A stretch of 64,000 nt of DNA from the NCBI GenBank assembly GCA_964017185.1, contig OZ024874.1, positions 55,531,356 to 55,595,355 of the forward strand. The letters run 5' to 3'. Below, piece by piece: positions 44,990 to 57,930 of this stretch. Position numbers and translations under genes: made by a program. Under the pieces are notes generated by a model. It saw only the letters and a program-made list of their open reading frames with translations. It did no database searches and was not told where the DNA came from. This stretch comes from Rugalucina vietnamica. Lineage: Eukaryota; Mollusca; Bivalvia; Lucinida; Lucinidae. Position 1 is the first letter of the stretch. Each line of letters starts with the position of its first letter.

Positions 44990-45798
44990 ATGCGCCCTCC
45001 CCACTCTTGTGACAGGTTTTTGTTTTTTGTTGTTGTTTTTTTGCATCACATTAATCTCAACTCTGTCAGCTTCTACATTTTTTTAGCCAACACCATCACC
45101 ACATTCTTAATCAGTTCCTTTTTGCGATATGAGGATATCCTTCAAGTCAAATGGAATGCTACCCTTTGATGTGATATGCTCAATGCTCCAAGGCCGCGTC
45201 GGTCTCCCTAAACGGACTAAGCCTTTCAGTGACATTATCTGATGTTCCAGCTGCTTTGCCAGATATTTTGCTGGTGACCTATGTGAACATCTTCAATGGA
45301 ATCGTCTCGCTCATTCCTTCAACTATATGTCATCTGGTTTACAGGAGATTGTATACTTTTTACTTCTCTGTATGAATTTGACATTGAAGAACCACTGATA
45401 TATTGCTCCATTCCTGTTTTGTATTCGCGTTGTCAGGAACAGTTGCCCCACATAGATCTTATATCCTTGTTACAATCCGACTTTTCCTTTCCCTTCTTTC
45501 AGACCACTAAGTTCATCCTTACGCATGTTTCAAAACCAATTTAAGTCCTCGATATTGAGGTATGATTGTGATCAGCTTTCTCTTCCTTATGATTACTGGT
45601 GCTGTCCGATATTCCACACAACGATCTTTTAAACATTTTTCTACTTCCAAAGAAATAAATTCTTCTTATTCTAACTGCAATCTTTCAAAGATACCAATTC
45701 TTCTTATTCTAACTGCAACTCGTCGACCAAGATGAAGTAAAAGTCAAGTTCAGTGATATACCCCTTCCAACAGTTACAAGAGCGTATACGTCTATGCA
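44990..45798. other. Intergenic, nothing recognised
   Basis: A short duplicated string ('ttcttattctaactgcaa' at about 45662 and 45700) is the only structure seen. Confidence 0.4.
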
Positions 45799-46323
45799 GG
45801 TCTCTATAGAAGGGGTCAAGAAGCTTTGTCCTATGTCCAAAACTCTTGTATGTCAGTTTCGTATTTACTCGCCTAAAAACATACATTAAAAATTTATAAT
45901 TAATGTCAATTTACCATAATTCTGTTATTAATTCTTTCATTTTTTCTATATCAGAACATGTTAAATTATCCAGTGTACATTAATAATAGTACTATAGTTA
46001 GGAATTTATATCTGTTTTGACTTAATATGTACCACAGTGTCCATTTTCACACTTTTTCATGCATTTTCACAATTTTCTGGAACATTGCGCAATTTATTTT
46101 GTTGAAAATTGTATGAATGTGAAGCTGATATGACGCATTGCTTATTGGAATGTATTTCATATCTTTGATTGGTTTTTCACGATTTTTACCATGATAAATT
46201 CACTTTTGAGCAAGTTTTTTTAACAACTTCTTACACTGTCCGTATATATGGTACTTAACATACCTGAGTTTTTGATTATTGGAAAAATCAATACATAGTT
46301 TCTTGACCCCTTCTATAGAGACC
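45799..46323. mobile_element. 525-bp MITE with 24-bp perfect TIRs
   Basis: GGTCTCTATAGAAGGGGTCA (and four more bases) at 45799 is repeated in inverse at the right end, 46300-46323. The interior is AT-rich and non-coding. No convincing target duplication is visible. Confidence 0.8.
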
Positions 46324-46837
46324 CTGGTCTATGTGCCTTCAGAGTCAAGATCAGAATTAGAAGGAAACATTAGGTAACAAAAAGGAAATGCACCAGCAGT
46401 TAACGCGGTTCTGCTTATAACGAAGTCCACTGATTAGCTACTATCTTCTGGTCGTTCTGACAGGAAGATTCCTATCATAACACTTGTACCTCATAGGCTG
46501 TGCCACAATACGGACAGGATATGATGTAAGAGACAATCAAAACTGACATAAATGACCTTTACCATGAATACTCACACAACTTCATTAGCTGTATCTACCA
46601 ACTTGCTACAAAACTTCCTGAAAAAAAAAATCCAATGCTTTCGCTTTTTTGCATTGAAAAGCCAAAATTGGCCTTGCCATAAAATAGGTAAAGGACAACA
46701 CAAGGTCATAATTTATACAAACTAATAAGAAATAAGGCACTATCTACTCCCATAGCGCAGATAATTTTAAAGTAAGCTACATGTACATATATTACTGCTT
46801 CCTCGCCCTGGTGACCATTTCCAACCATTTCCATTAT
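46324..46837. other. Intergenic, nothing recognised
   Basis: No ORF with a motif and no repeat match were found. Confidence 0.4.
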
Positions 46838-47035
46838 GGAAAGTTAATTGATCAATTAGTATAATGCAGTGCGTGTTGAAATGTCACAATGACGTAAACC
46901 TATATGGAAAGATTCTGATCAATTAGCATAATGCAGCGCATTTTGAAACGTCACGATGACACCAAACTATGTGGAAAATTAATTGATCATTTAGAATAAT
47001 GCAGCGCGTGTTGAAACGTCACAATGACGTCAAAA
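46838..47035. repeat. Three about 68-bp tandem units
   Basis: Each unit contains 'ttgatcaattag.ataatgca' and 'ttgaaa.gtcacaatgac', starting near 46840, 46908 and 46975, with about 80-85% identity by eye. Confidence 0.8.
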
Positions 47036-47221
47036 ATAACAATTCCTGTTCCGTTGACGAAAGATTTTATTTCTATCAATGTACAGAAGAACAGAATAGA
47101 ACAGAATATTTGACCGCGTTCTGCCATAAAAGCGACGCAGGAGCGTCGCTATGATAGGCCAGAGTTCACGATGCTACTTTCCAAGTTCGGTCCACCGGTT
47201 TCAGAGAAGAATGATTTTTTA

Positions 47222-47456
47222 AGGTTTTTACCATATATGGACATGGCGGTCATCTTGAGTCATGTGACCTGGACCATTTACATAAACTTTGGTCCCCCTT
47301 CTTAAGGACGCTCCACATTAAGTTTGGCTTTGATTGGCCCAGGGTTTTCAGAGAAGAAGTTTGAACATTGTTGACAACAACAATGACGACGACGACGGAG
47401 CAAGGGTATACTATAAGCTCACCTTGTGATCCTGACGGCTGCGGTGAGCGTTTATA
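47222..47456 (+). mobile_element. pearl-like element fragment with terminal hairpin
   Basis: It carries 'gtttggctttgattggccca', a GACGACGACGAC run and the terminal 'ataagctcaccttgtga' hairpin. The complement matches the element at 2857-3490 in the same order. Confidence 0.7.
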
Positions 47457-47806
47457 AACTTCCCATATTATTATGAAACCAGAAAGACAATTCAGCAACG
47501 ATCTACTACAGAGCTAGAGACAATTTATTCACTATCAGTGGCGGAAGCAGGCTTTCCCACAAAGTTTAAAATTGTAACCATTATCCATACATACTAGGAG
47601 CAATTTGTGTGCATGTGGGCCATATTGCTCATTAAAGGAATCGATTCGGAAACGCATATTGGGCCCTGTACATATTCATTTAGATGTTACAGCACGTTTT
47701 ACAAATCAAATCCCAACGATTTACCCCATAATAAGTACACAATCATCGATTGAAAATTACGCTAAAATGCGTTTCGAATCGCGAAGGCTGTCGTCATATT
47801 TGTTTA

Positions 47807-49055
47807 CCTGTGACGTCACTCACTCACTTTCGGTTGAGAGCCATTTACAAGCGTTCGTACTCCACTTCATTTTATCGATAAAATTCGCAGAGAAAAAAAG
47901 AGAGAGAGAAAAAAAAGAAATAAAAACATAAAAAGATGTCATCTGTCACAGGGATCTCGCGGACGCAGGACCCGGCGTCCCGGGACGAGTAAATCTGGGC
48001 TCAGACACAGGGTTTTCCTCAGTGGTGATTCCAGGGCGCAAGTTGTTTTTACCGCGATACGTCCCAATATTTACTTGTGTTTTGTTGTCTATGAGCCAAA
48101 AAGCATCTTGGAGATATCCATCCGAGTGTATTATGCACCTTTATGATGAAAATCTAGTTAGGTAGTCGATAATCTTTCATACGTATAATGGCGATCAAAC
48201 GATTTAGAATGGCGGTCGCATCTTTTGATGTCGCGTGTCTTTATGTAAACAACTTATAATGGTGACCAAACGATTTAAAGAATGGCCGTCGCATCTTTTG
48301 ATGGCGCGTGTCTTAATGTAAACATCTTCATTTGCAGTCATTGTTGACAGGTCAGCTGACCGTTTGAGGCGTGTTTATGACCGGGTCACATGCTAAAATA
48401 ATTATCCGCATGAGTGAAAATCTTTTCTGGATTGGTGGCAAACAAATTAGAAACGCATGCGCATTAAAAACAATTAGTGATGGGCGGTTCATCTCCGATT
48501 ATAAATTAAATAAAATAAATAGCGGAGGCAAATTAATCAAATTATGTAAAAAAAAAAGTTAGATTACCCCTGGAGTGTGTACCGATTCCGTTTTGGAATA
48601 AAATGGATGAAAAACTTGCGAATTCCTATTCTTTTTTCTATTGTGCGCGATTCTTTGACTAATTGTATGTGAAATGACATGTAACAGTAATTCCATTCCG
48701 TTCATACTGGATTATTAATAAGAACTTGGATTAATATTTTATAAGAAATAGTGAAAATGTCTACACCTACGATTTTTTATCGCTTTGGGGGAAGCAAAAG
48801 GCCGACGACAGGTATCTGGAAAAAATTTTTTCCTTCTTTCTGTGGCTTGTTTTTACAGTTAATCGCCTGGGACTGAGGCATCTTCGGTAAATATTATTCT
48901 CCAGTATTATCACATAAACACTTCTATCAAGTTTAACGCAGAAAATATCCACAAATACAAAATAAAATAACGAAATCATCGCGAGAATATTTGAACGTCT
49001 TGCAATTGAAATGAGCGGCTTAAAGAGAAAGTGAGTGAGTGACGTCACAGCTTTA
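47807..49055. repeat. Widely spaced inverted repeat
   Basis: GTGACGTCACTCACTCACTT at about 47811 has its complement at about 49028. The intervening sequence has a 71-bp tandem duplication (48188-48330) and no clear coding region. It may be the ends of a TIR element. Confidence 0.5.
48188..48330. repeat. 71-bp tandem duplication
   Basis: 'gatcaaacgatttagaatgg' to 'tgtaaacaacttataatgg' is repeated once with few changes (for example 'gaccaaacgatttaaagaat'). Confidence 0.85.
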
Positions 49056-49386
49056 TACTGGTTACCGCGTTCACCGTGTAATTATCGATAAACCGGTAAC
49101 CATACCCGATAAATATGGCGATTCACTCAGATGCAGGAAAAAACGAATGTTTCCCAACTTTGAATACGAATATTTTGCGTAACAAACCCGATATGCATTC
49201 TCTTGTACCAGGAATGAATTCATGATGGTATTTTACGTATACATACGCCGTCTTATGCGGTTCCGAATCTATTCCTTTAAATTCAAACTTTCATTTACCG
49301 CAGAGAAAAGCTAAACCTGAAATTTTGCTTTGATTGTCCCAGTGGTTGATTAAAATAGCATTTGTATAGCCTCAAAATCCTATTTG

Positions 49387-49389
<3 letters not shown>

Positions 49390-49446
<57 letters not shown>
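49390..49446. repeat. poly-T tract
   Basis: A T run of about 57 bp passes into TTG and GT repeats (to about 49484). A poly-A run lies at 49724-49741. Confidence 0.9.
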
Positions 49447-49447
<1 letters not shown>

Positions 49448-50104
49448 TTGTTGTTGTTTTTTTGTTTTTTGTGTGTGTGTGTGTTTTTCTATGTATTTTC
49501 TGCATGTGTGGGGTAACACATTTTGTTTTAAATATTTTGCAAGTTTTTATCATTGCATTGCATTATATTAGAAGGAAGTAAATAACACTATCAGTTTTGA
49601 TAAATTGTTGACAGAATGGCTGAATACAAGCACATATGAAACTACACTCAAAAGGATGGAAAGTCACACTCCCATATCGCAGCCTGCTTTAATATGCAGG
49701 TGTCATAAAATAACAACAACAAAAAAAAAAAAAAAAAAAAATCTCCAACTTTTTTTTTCACCAGCCTTTTTCAGCTTTCATACTTTATGAGATACCACAA
49801 TAACACATTTTCAGAACAAAAAAAAACTACATAGGGTAAAGAAAAAAGTTAAATACTTCAGTTCTTTTTTTCTTTATCATCCTCTATCATCATCAACATG
49901 ATCAAGTTTGAAGCCTTAAGCTTCAACACATTTTGATATATCTTACAAAATGTATTCAGTCCATTTAAAAGGGCAAAACATGGAAATCTTTGGGACAGAT
50001 TTGTCAGTCTTATCCAAAAATCCTTTCTTTGTTTAATCTGTATCCCACACAAGTGGTCAAACAGAAAAAGAGAACTTGTAATAGTATTTTATTTTAGGAT
50101 CATT

Positions 50105-51890
50105 ATACCCCCCGCAAAACGAAGTTTTAGGGGGGTATACTGTTTTCAGCCTGTCCGTGATTCCGTGACTCTGTGATTCCGTGATTCCGTAATTCCGTGA
50201 TTCCGTCAACATTTTGACATCTTTGCTGAATAACTTAAGTAGTTTTTGCTCTATGTTCTTCAAATTTTCAACACACCTGCACCATTAGACAACACGTGTG
50301 ATATGAATTTAGGGGCCAAAGGGTCAGTTTTGCAAGAGTTATGGGACTTTTTAAACCTATACATAGAATGTTTGCAATAGTGCTAATAGTGAATACTTTG
50401 TGAAATCAACTCCTCCTACAGCTTTCAATATTCTCTTTTGATACTTTGCAGATATGTGCCAGAGATATTGAAGATATGCATGAAGAAGTATTATGCTGAA
50501 AAAATAAATTTTGACAAATTTACAGCATTTTGAACTTAGCCAATTTCCGATAATTGCCATATTCAACAATGGTTGGTAGTGCAAAGTTTGTGAAATCAAC
50601 TCCTCCTAGGGCTTTCAGTATTTCTTTTCAATACTTTGCAGACATGTTCCACACATATTGAAGATGTGCATGAAGAATTATAATGCTGAAAAAATAATTT
50701 TTGACAAATTTACAGCATTTTTCAACATAGCCATTTTTGACCATTGCTTATATACAATAATGGTTGGTAGTTCATAGTTTGTGAAATCAACTTCTCCTAA
50801 GGCTTTCAGTATTTCTTTTCAATACTTTGCTGACATGTTTCACACATATTGAAGATGTGCATGAAGAATTATAATGATGAAAAAATAAAATTTTTGACAA
50901 ATTTACAGCATTTTTCAACATAGTAATTTTTGACCATTGCTTATATACAATAATGGTTGGTAGTGCATACTTTGTGAAATCAACTCCTACAAGGGCTTTC
51001 AGTATTTCTTTTCAATACTTTGCAGACATGTTCCACACATATTGAAGATGTGCATGAAGAATTATAATACTGAAAAATTAATTTCTGACAAATTTACAGC
51101 ATTTTTTAACATAGCCATTTTTTGACCATTGCTTATATACAATAATGGTTGGTAGTGCATACTTTGTGAAATCAACTCCTCCTAGGGCTTTCAGTATTTC
51201 TTTTCAATACTTTGCAGACATGTTCCACACATATTGAAGATGTGCATGAATAATTATAATACTGAAAAAGTGATTTTAGACAAATTACATCATTTTTCAA
51301 CATAGTTATCTCTTGACCATTGTATGTATACAATAATGATGGATAGTGCATACTTTGTGAAATCAACTCCTCTTAGGGCTTTCAGGGTTTGTTTTAAATT
51401 CTTTGTAGATTTGTTCCAGATATATTTTAGATGTGCAGGGGCGTATCCAGGCGGACGCCTGGAAGCCCGGGCTTCAACGTGATTTTTTCAAGTATGGTAT
51501 TTCCCCCGGTCTTTCTGAGAAAAAATTATGAAAAACAAGTAATTTTAACTGAAAAAAGGTGTTGGGCTTCAACATTACACATTTCCTGGCTACGCCCCTG
51601 ATGTGCATGAATAATTTTCATGCTGAAAAGTTAATTTTTGACAAATTTACAGCTTTATTTAACTTAGTCAATTTTTTACCATTTCTCATGATAAACAATG
51701 ATCATAGTGCATACAGTGAAATCAACCCCAAGCTTTACTATATACTTTTAATATCATATAGATGTGACTGGCATGCTGAGGATGTACATGAAGAATTATA
51801 ATGCTGAAAAAATATCTTTGGCAAATTTTCTGCATGTTTGACTTAGGAAGTTATTGGCCAGCTTCAGATAATTTTGCGGGGGGTATACTG
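50105..51890. mobile_element. TIR-bounded element with about 191-bp tandem array
   Basis: TATACCCCCCGCAAAA at 50105-50120 is inverted at about 51873-51889, and the left end also forms its own hairpin. Inside, 'gtgaaatcaactcct' recurs at 50400, 50590, 50781, 50974, 51166 and 51357 and again at about 51717, a period of 190-193 bp. The penultimate unit is split by a 165-bp MITE. The plan (conserved ends, variable tandem core) recalls the non-autonomous pearl/Helitron-like elements of bivalves. No ORF is seen. Confidence 0.85.
51436..51600. mobile_element. 165-bp MITE with CAGGGGCGTA ends
   Basis: The left CAGGGGCGTATCCAGG and right CCTGGCTACGCCCCTG are inverted repeats. ATGTG flanks both sides (51431-51435 and 51601-51605). 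The ends resemble hAT-type MITEs, but the flanking duplication is shorter than the usual 8 bp. Removing it restores the tandem unit around it. Confidence 0.88.
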
Positions 51891-52129
51891 AAAGCCTTGC
51901 TTGCAGCCAATTTCTAGTTTTTATTGTGGCTAAATAGGGTAATTCCATAACAATAAATAAGGACACAGCAAAGCCAGCATGCTTTCTAAGACAAAACACA
52001 ATCTAAATATCAGGTGGCATATGAGCAAGCCTAAAGGGCTATGAACAGAAAACTTGGATGGTTTTTGATGCTGTGTTTTCACTGATTAAAATTTTGTCTC
52101 TAAGCAAGCTCCTCCCAATCTTAAATAAC

Positions 52130-52361
52130 TGAGCCCCGTCATGAGAAAAACAGATTTTTGCCTATGCGAAAACAAAGGCGCAGAATCTGATCAGCTTCGC
52201 AGTAATCAGCGCCTTTGTTTTCGCTACTCGGATAGTACAATTTCTCTTCTTCCTAAATCCGAAATTTCAAGCTTCTAGCCTGCGTCTGTAACTGCATAGG
52301 TCGGTTTGAGTCAGACCTGGTCGGAAACCCAAAAGACTGGTTTTCTCATGTTGCAGCTCAA
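52130..52361. mobile_element. Hairpin MITE, GAGCCGCC family
   Basis: This is a diverged copy with ends TGAGCC...ATGAGAAAA and TTTTCTCATG...GCTCA, and a shortened inner hairpin. Confidence 0.82.
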
Positions 52362-52499
52362 TTAATTCCATGCTGGTAGACAGCTTACCATTTTAACCAG
52401 ATGCTCAGCTGGAAAGCAGTGTTATAGGTAAATGGGATTGGTTTTGTGAAAATGTGCTTTATTCCAAAGTGGTCATGTATTTCATGTATTCATGAAATT

Positions 52500-53345
52500 T
52501 TTTTCTGAAATATGCTTAGTTCTTGCAGATACATTTGTGCATTGTGGGTACTAGGCGGTTCTAAAGTGTACCCACAATATATGGGCCCCAACGTGAGAAA
52601 ATGTACCTTCAGACAAATTTTTGAGTTTAAGAAAAACAAATTACTTTAAATGTTTAATGTTTCTAGAGTCTATTAGTCTTAATTTGACCAGATTATTTAA
52701 GTTATTTTGTGAGTTATGACCAATTCACTGTATGAACCCTATAGATGTCATTGTCCTGAAAAATGACGTCAAAATTGCGTAATGCATTTCTGCATGGTAG
52801 TAGAGCTTACAAAACTCGATGTATTTGCTTGAAACTGTTTACGCACTGGCCAGAACCTTTTGTTAAGATAGAAGCAAACCATCCTTACAGGCAATCTGTC
52901 GTAATTATTTTGTCTATTGTTATGATGATGCGGTTGCTATGGTTATCGTTTAACGATAGATAATGGAAAATTATAAGTACTATGTGCTAAAACAAGGGCA
53001 GATAACTCCAAATATTGAAAAATAATTTGCTTTAAAACTCATTCATTTGGTAGCCCAGTGTTCTAAGATTACAAATACAGTGTTATTTCTAAAACGTTCG
53101 TTACATCATTTTTCCACATTTTGCTGCTCTCTACTAGTAATGACAGAATGTCCGAAGGTACATTTTGTCACGTTGAGGTTCAATATTATATTTTGAGCAA
53201 ATATCTTCAAAATATCATTTTTTCCAATGAAATTTTCAAAATATCATCAAAATATCATTTTTTTCCAATGAAATTTTCAATTTTTACAGCTGTAAAAATC
53301 ACTGTATATAGCATGGGCAAGTTTTTGTAATGTTTTAGCGGCTGC
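52500..53345 (+). repeat. Dispersed repeat, longer form
   Basis: The start ('cattgtgggtact' hairpin, about 52537) and end ('tgtatatagcatgggcaagt', about 53300) match the two parts of 56400-56600, where they are only about 100 bp apart. Confidence 0.6.
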
Positions 53346-53696
53346 AGACTACACCTCAGAATCTGGACTAGCTGCTAGTCAGCTAATAATTGTCTTTTTG
53401 CATATAAAAAAAAAAACAAAAAAACATTACATGTCTATATTTTAATGAAGTACCATCTCTAAGTGTTTCATCCCTTGGCTAGTCTATCACTGTACTTTTA
53501 TCATGTTGGACTTTTATCATGTTAGAAATCAAGCTATGGTCTATAGACTAGCCACAAAGCTTGAAAAAACTGTGATTTTGAAAATGAAGTCAGAAACATT
53601 GATTTCTTAAATTTCTAAGCCTTGGGCAAGGCTACACAGAATCCTAATCTGAAAGGTGCTGTATGAAATAATCTCTAACTGCCTTGATTTGACAGA

Positions 53697-53932
53697 TGAG
53701 CCGCCACGTGGGAAAACCATCAATCTGCATAGGCGAAAACAAAGACGCAGATCAGCTTCGCAGTAACTGCGATGCTGATCAGCGCCTTTGTTTTCGCTAT
53801 TCGGATAGTACAATTCCTCTTCTACTTAAATCCGAAATTTCAAGCTTCTAGCTCTTTTTTGTGAGTGTACAGGTCGGTTTGTGTCGGACCTGGTCGGAAA
53901 CCACATTGTTGGTTTTCCCACGAGGCGGCTAA
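53697..53932. mobile_element. Hairpin MITE, GAGCCGCC family
   Basis: Bounded by GAGCCGCCACGTGGGAAAAC and its complement, it contains the inner hairpin 'gcagatcagcttcgcagtaa'. It has the same orientation as 54107-54344. Confidence 0.88.
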
Positions 53933-54106
53933 GATAACTATTTGGTATACAAACAAAACCTTGCAGGTAACTGCTTTCGTGAAGCTTTTTCTGTTACATC
54001 TGCAGCCAGTGAATGACTGATGGATGCTTGTTCACAGACCATGTAGTCCCTTTGAGTATAGAAGGACTTGACAGACCTCGCTTATATGCCACTTGAAATA
54101 ATGAAA

Positions 54107-54344
54107 TGAGCTGCCACATGGGAAAACCAACAATCTGCATAGGCGAAAACAAAGGCGTAGATCAGCTTCACAGTAACTGCGAAGCTGATAAGAGCCTTTG
54201 TTTTCGTTACATGGATAGTACAATTCTTCTATTTTCTAAATCCAAAATTTCAAGCTTCTATCCATCTTCTGTGCTTGTACAGCTCGGTTTGTGTCAGACC
54301 TGGTGGGAATCCAACTTGTTGGTTTTCTCATGCACAGGCTCAAA
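54107..54344. mobile_element. Hairpin MITE, GAGCCGCC family
   Basis: The ends are TGAGCTGCCACATGGGAAAA and GGTTTTCTCATGCACAGGCTCA, and the inner hairpin is intact apart from a few changes. Confidence 0.88.
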
Positions 54345-54440
54345 TATAAACCAAACTCTGTATACATTGAAATGTAAACATTTACTAAAGCATCAGAACT
54401 ATGGTAAAGGAACAAAGAGGTATACAAAACAAGTAGCCCA

Positions 54441-56166
54441 AGGGCAACGATCGCTCACCTGAGAATCAACAAGTACAGTCACTGGACTCCGCAGTCCAGG
54501 GTCGAATCTGGCTCATATTCCAACTCATCCAAGATGTTATGGTTATCCTTGTTTCTTCCAAGAATGAAGAAGATCAGATCAAAGTTGAAGGCACTAGAGT
54601 GGCCACAATACAAAATATTGATTTTTCAAACACTCAAGGGCAGATAACTCCGCAGTCAGAGGTCAGATCTGGCCGAAATTTGAACTCATCTGAGATATTG
54701 TAGTCATTCTTGTTACCTGCAAGAATGAAGAAGATCCACTGAAAAACAAAGATGCTAGAGTGGCCACAACACAAAATATTGATTTTTCAAACACTCAAGG
54801 GCAGATAACTCCACAGTCAGAGGTCAGATCTGGTCGAAATTCGAACTCATCCGAGATATTGTAGTTATCCTTGTTACCTGCAAGAATGAAGAAGATCCAC
54901 TGAAAAACAAAGATGCAAGAGTGGCCACAACACAAAATATGGATTTTTCAAACACTCAAGGGCAGATAACTCCGCAGTCAGAGGTCCGATCTGGTCGAAA
55001 TTCGAACTCATCCGAGATGTTATGGATGTCCTTGTTACCTGCAAGAATGAAGAAGATCCACTGAAAAACAAAGATGCTAGAGTGGCCACAACACAAAATA
55101 TTGATTTTTCACACAGTCAAGGGCAGATAACTCTGCAGTCAAGGGTCTGATCTGGCTGAAATTCGAACTCATCCGAGATGTTATGGCTATCCTTGTTACT
55201 TCCAAGTATGAAAAAGATCTGATCAAAATTGAAAGCGCTAGATTGGCCACAACACTAAATATTGATTATTCAAACACTCAAGGGCAGATAACACAGATAA
55301 CACCGTGGTCAGAGGTCGGATCTGGTCGAAATTCGAACTCATCCGAGATGCTACGAATGTCCTTGTTACTTCCAAGAATAAAGAAGATCCAAAAAAAATG
55401 AAGGCGCTAGAGTGGCCACAACACTAAATATTGATTTTTCACACAGTCAAAAGCAGATAACTCTGCAGTCAAGGGTTGAATCTGGCTGAAATTCGAACTC
55501 ATCTGAGATGTTATAGCTATCCTTGTTACTTCCAAGTATGAAATAGATCCGATCAAAATTGAAGGCGCAAGAGTGGCCACAACACAAAATAATTTTTCAA
55601 ACACTCAAGGGCAGCTTACTCCACAGTCAGAGGTCAGATCTGGCTGAAATTCGAACCCATCCGAGATATTATGGTTGTCCGTGTTACCTGCAAGAATGAA
55701 GAAGATCTAATGAAAAATAGAGGCGCTAGAGTGGCCACAACATTTTTCCCATTATAAGTCTATGGGGATTTTTCCAGACGCTCAAGGGCAGCTAACTCCG
55801 CAATCTGAGGTCGAACCTGGCCGAAATTCGAACTCATCCAAGATGTTATGGTTGTCCTTGTTATTCCCAAGACTGAAGGAGATCCAATCAAAAATTGTTG
55901 CTAGAGTGGCCACAACATTTTCCCCATTATAACTCAATGGCAGCTATCTATTTCCATGGAAACCAGAGTTCTGATCCGACCTGGCTCAAAACCTAATGCA
56001 ACCTTTCCCCCTCCTCAATGATGTTTCAGATAAAATTTGATTGCGATTGGCCTTGTTGTCTTAGAGATATTCAAGATTGAAAGTTTGGACGCACGGACGC
56101 ACCCACGGACGCCGGCTCGACTACCATACTATAAGCTCACCTTGTGAGCCTTCGGCTCAGGTGAGA
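54441..56166. mobile_element. pearl-like element with about 161-bp tandem array
   Basis: It starts near 'caagggcaacgatcgctcac' and ends with the hairpin GAGCCTTCGGCTC followed by AGGTGAG. 'gagtggccacaac' marks unit borders at 54597, 54758, 54919, 55080, 55241, 55410, 55571, 55729 and 55904; the first four steps are exactly 161 bp and later ones drift (158-175). Bivalve pearl elements have this plan. No ORF is present. Confidence 0.85.
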
Positions 56167-56399
56167 TAATAATGGTGTGCAAAAATAAATAAATTATTAC
56201 GACCATTGAATTCCTTTTTTAGTTCCAATAGATACTCATGACTAATTTGTAAGGCAGAGCATCTACAGCATTTGGTTGATAAGGGAGCCTGGTACCCTTG
56301 TGTAAGACTCCAAATCGATGGTTCCCATCAGGAAAACATGTCCATGAAGAGTAAACCCCATTGAACCCCACTTGCATATAGTAAAACTGGGATATGCAG

Positions 56400-56600
56400 G
56401 GGTATACATATTTTTCTTATTTTTGCTCCATAACATACATTGTGGGTACTCGTTAGAATCTAATGTGTGCCCACAATCTATAATTTGAGCAAAAATAAGA
56501 AAAATAACAAAAACATTCTACTGAAAATTTTCAATTTTCACAACATAAAAAATCTCTGTATAATGCATGGGCATGTTTTCGTAATGCTGGTTCAAAATGG
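56400..56600 (+). repeat. Dispersed repeat, internally deleted form
   Basis: A hairpin (arms 'tttttcttatttttgct', 56410-56426, and complement, 56489-56505) encloses 'cattgtgggtact...tgtgcccacaat'. The 3' part matches 53190-53345. Confidence 0.6.
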
Positions 56601-56801
56601 ACCTCTGTTCCCCTATTGTACTGGTACTACTCAAGAAAAAGTTGTTTCAATCCAACATGAAAGTTGTTGACTTGGATCTAAAAGCCTTAAACCAGTTGAA
56701 CAGAAGCAATATTGGCATTATACTAACACAAAGGAACATATCAGACATCAGCAGTCCTAACCTTGCCTGTTACTTTCCATCAAAAAGAAACTACTGATAT
56801 C

Positions 56802-57049
56802 CTGGACCCAGTTGTTCAAAGAATTGTTAGCTTAACAATATCATTAAGACATAAATTTGTTAAGCAAATATCAGCTAAAGTAACAAATACACTGTTATTT
56901 TTTGTTGACAAAATGTGAGAATCCTTTGCAGTGCAAAGGATTCTCACATTTTTTCAACAAAAAATAACAGTGTATTTGTAATATTAATGTTTGAAATTTT
57001 AACGAAACATTAACTAACGACGTCGTTAGTTTTGAACAACTGGGCCCAG
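56802..57049. mobile_element. 248-bp MITE with CTGGGCCCAG-type ends
   Basis: The left CTGGACCCAGTTGTTCAAA and right TTTGAACAACTGGGCCCAG are inverted. A strong inner hairpin (about 56880-56985) has 'aatgtgagaatcctttgca' arms. Confidence 0.85.
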
Positions 57050-57175
57050 TTTTTCAGTCAACAACTAAAGAAAATAAGAATCTGAAAATTCATGAATTGA
57101 TACAATTATTGAATTAAAATTCCCAACCCAGACAACAGAAAGGAAAGAAAGGATGACATAAAACATCACAAAAAT

Positions 57176-57411
57176 GAGCCGTGACGCAAGAAAACTGGTC
57201 TTCGGGATTCCCACCAGATCTGACACAAACCAACTTGTACAGCCACAGAAGAAGGCTAGAGGCTGGAAATTTTGAGTTTAGAAAGTAGAGAAATTGAACT
57301 ATCAGTGTAGCGAAAACAAAGGCGCTGATCAGCTTCGCAGTTACTGCGAAGCTGATCTGCGCCTTTGTTTTCGCATAGGCAAAGATACAGTTTTCTCATG
57401 TCGTGGCTCAA
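57176..57411. mobile_element. Hairpin MITE, GAGCCGCC family
   Basis: This is the reverse orientation to 53697, with ends TGAGCCGTGACGCAAGAAAA and TTTTCTCATGTCGTGGCTCA. Confidence 0.85.
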
Positions 57412-57930
57412 ATATCAATAAACAACACCAATGAAGAGCAACATGAGTAGCTCTTTCCCAATGAGGTAGTCATCTGGCTAGCATAAATGCCGGGGGTATA
57501 ATAAAGCACTATAATCAACTGTGTGAATGTGATTTGATGCTGCTTGAAGAGCCCACAATTTTCTGAAAATGGCTTAAGCATTCATAAACTGAGCACAGCA
57601 ATATTTTTTTTCTCATATGAACACAACTGATTTTTAAAGGTCCCCTTTGGAAGCCAGTGCATACAGATTCTATTACAGGTCTGAAGAATAAAGAAACAAA
57701 CGACAGTAACAAAGCAATATTTGCTGCTATCTGATCATTTATCGGCAATAACTTATCCTAAAAATATAGGAAATATTTTCAAAATATAGGCAAATTATAG
57801 GAATTGGTTGACAGCCTGAATTATAAAAAAAAAATAAAATTAAATATAATTACCTTACTAGTGGAAAACACAACAAAGCACTAACAATCTAAGACATGCA
57901 TCAAGTAAACTTTCCATTGTACTTTGATAT

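Noticed and set aside
47605-47931. 108-codon plus-strand frame
   Set aside because: No domain, a low-complexity lysine-rich end and no splice context.
54441-56166. CRISPR-like array
   Set aside because: Units are 161 bp and repeat throughout their length with no short repeat/unique spacer alternation, in a eukaryotic setting.
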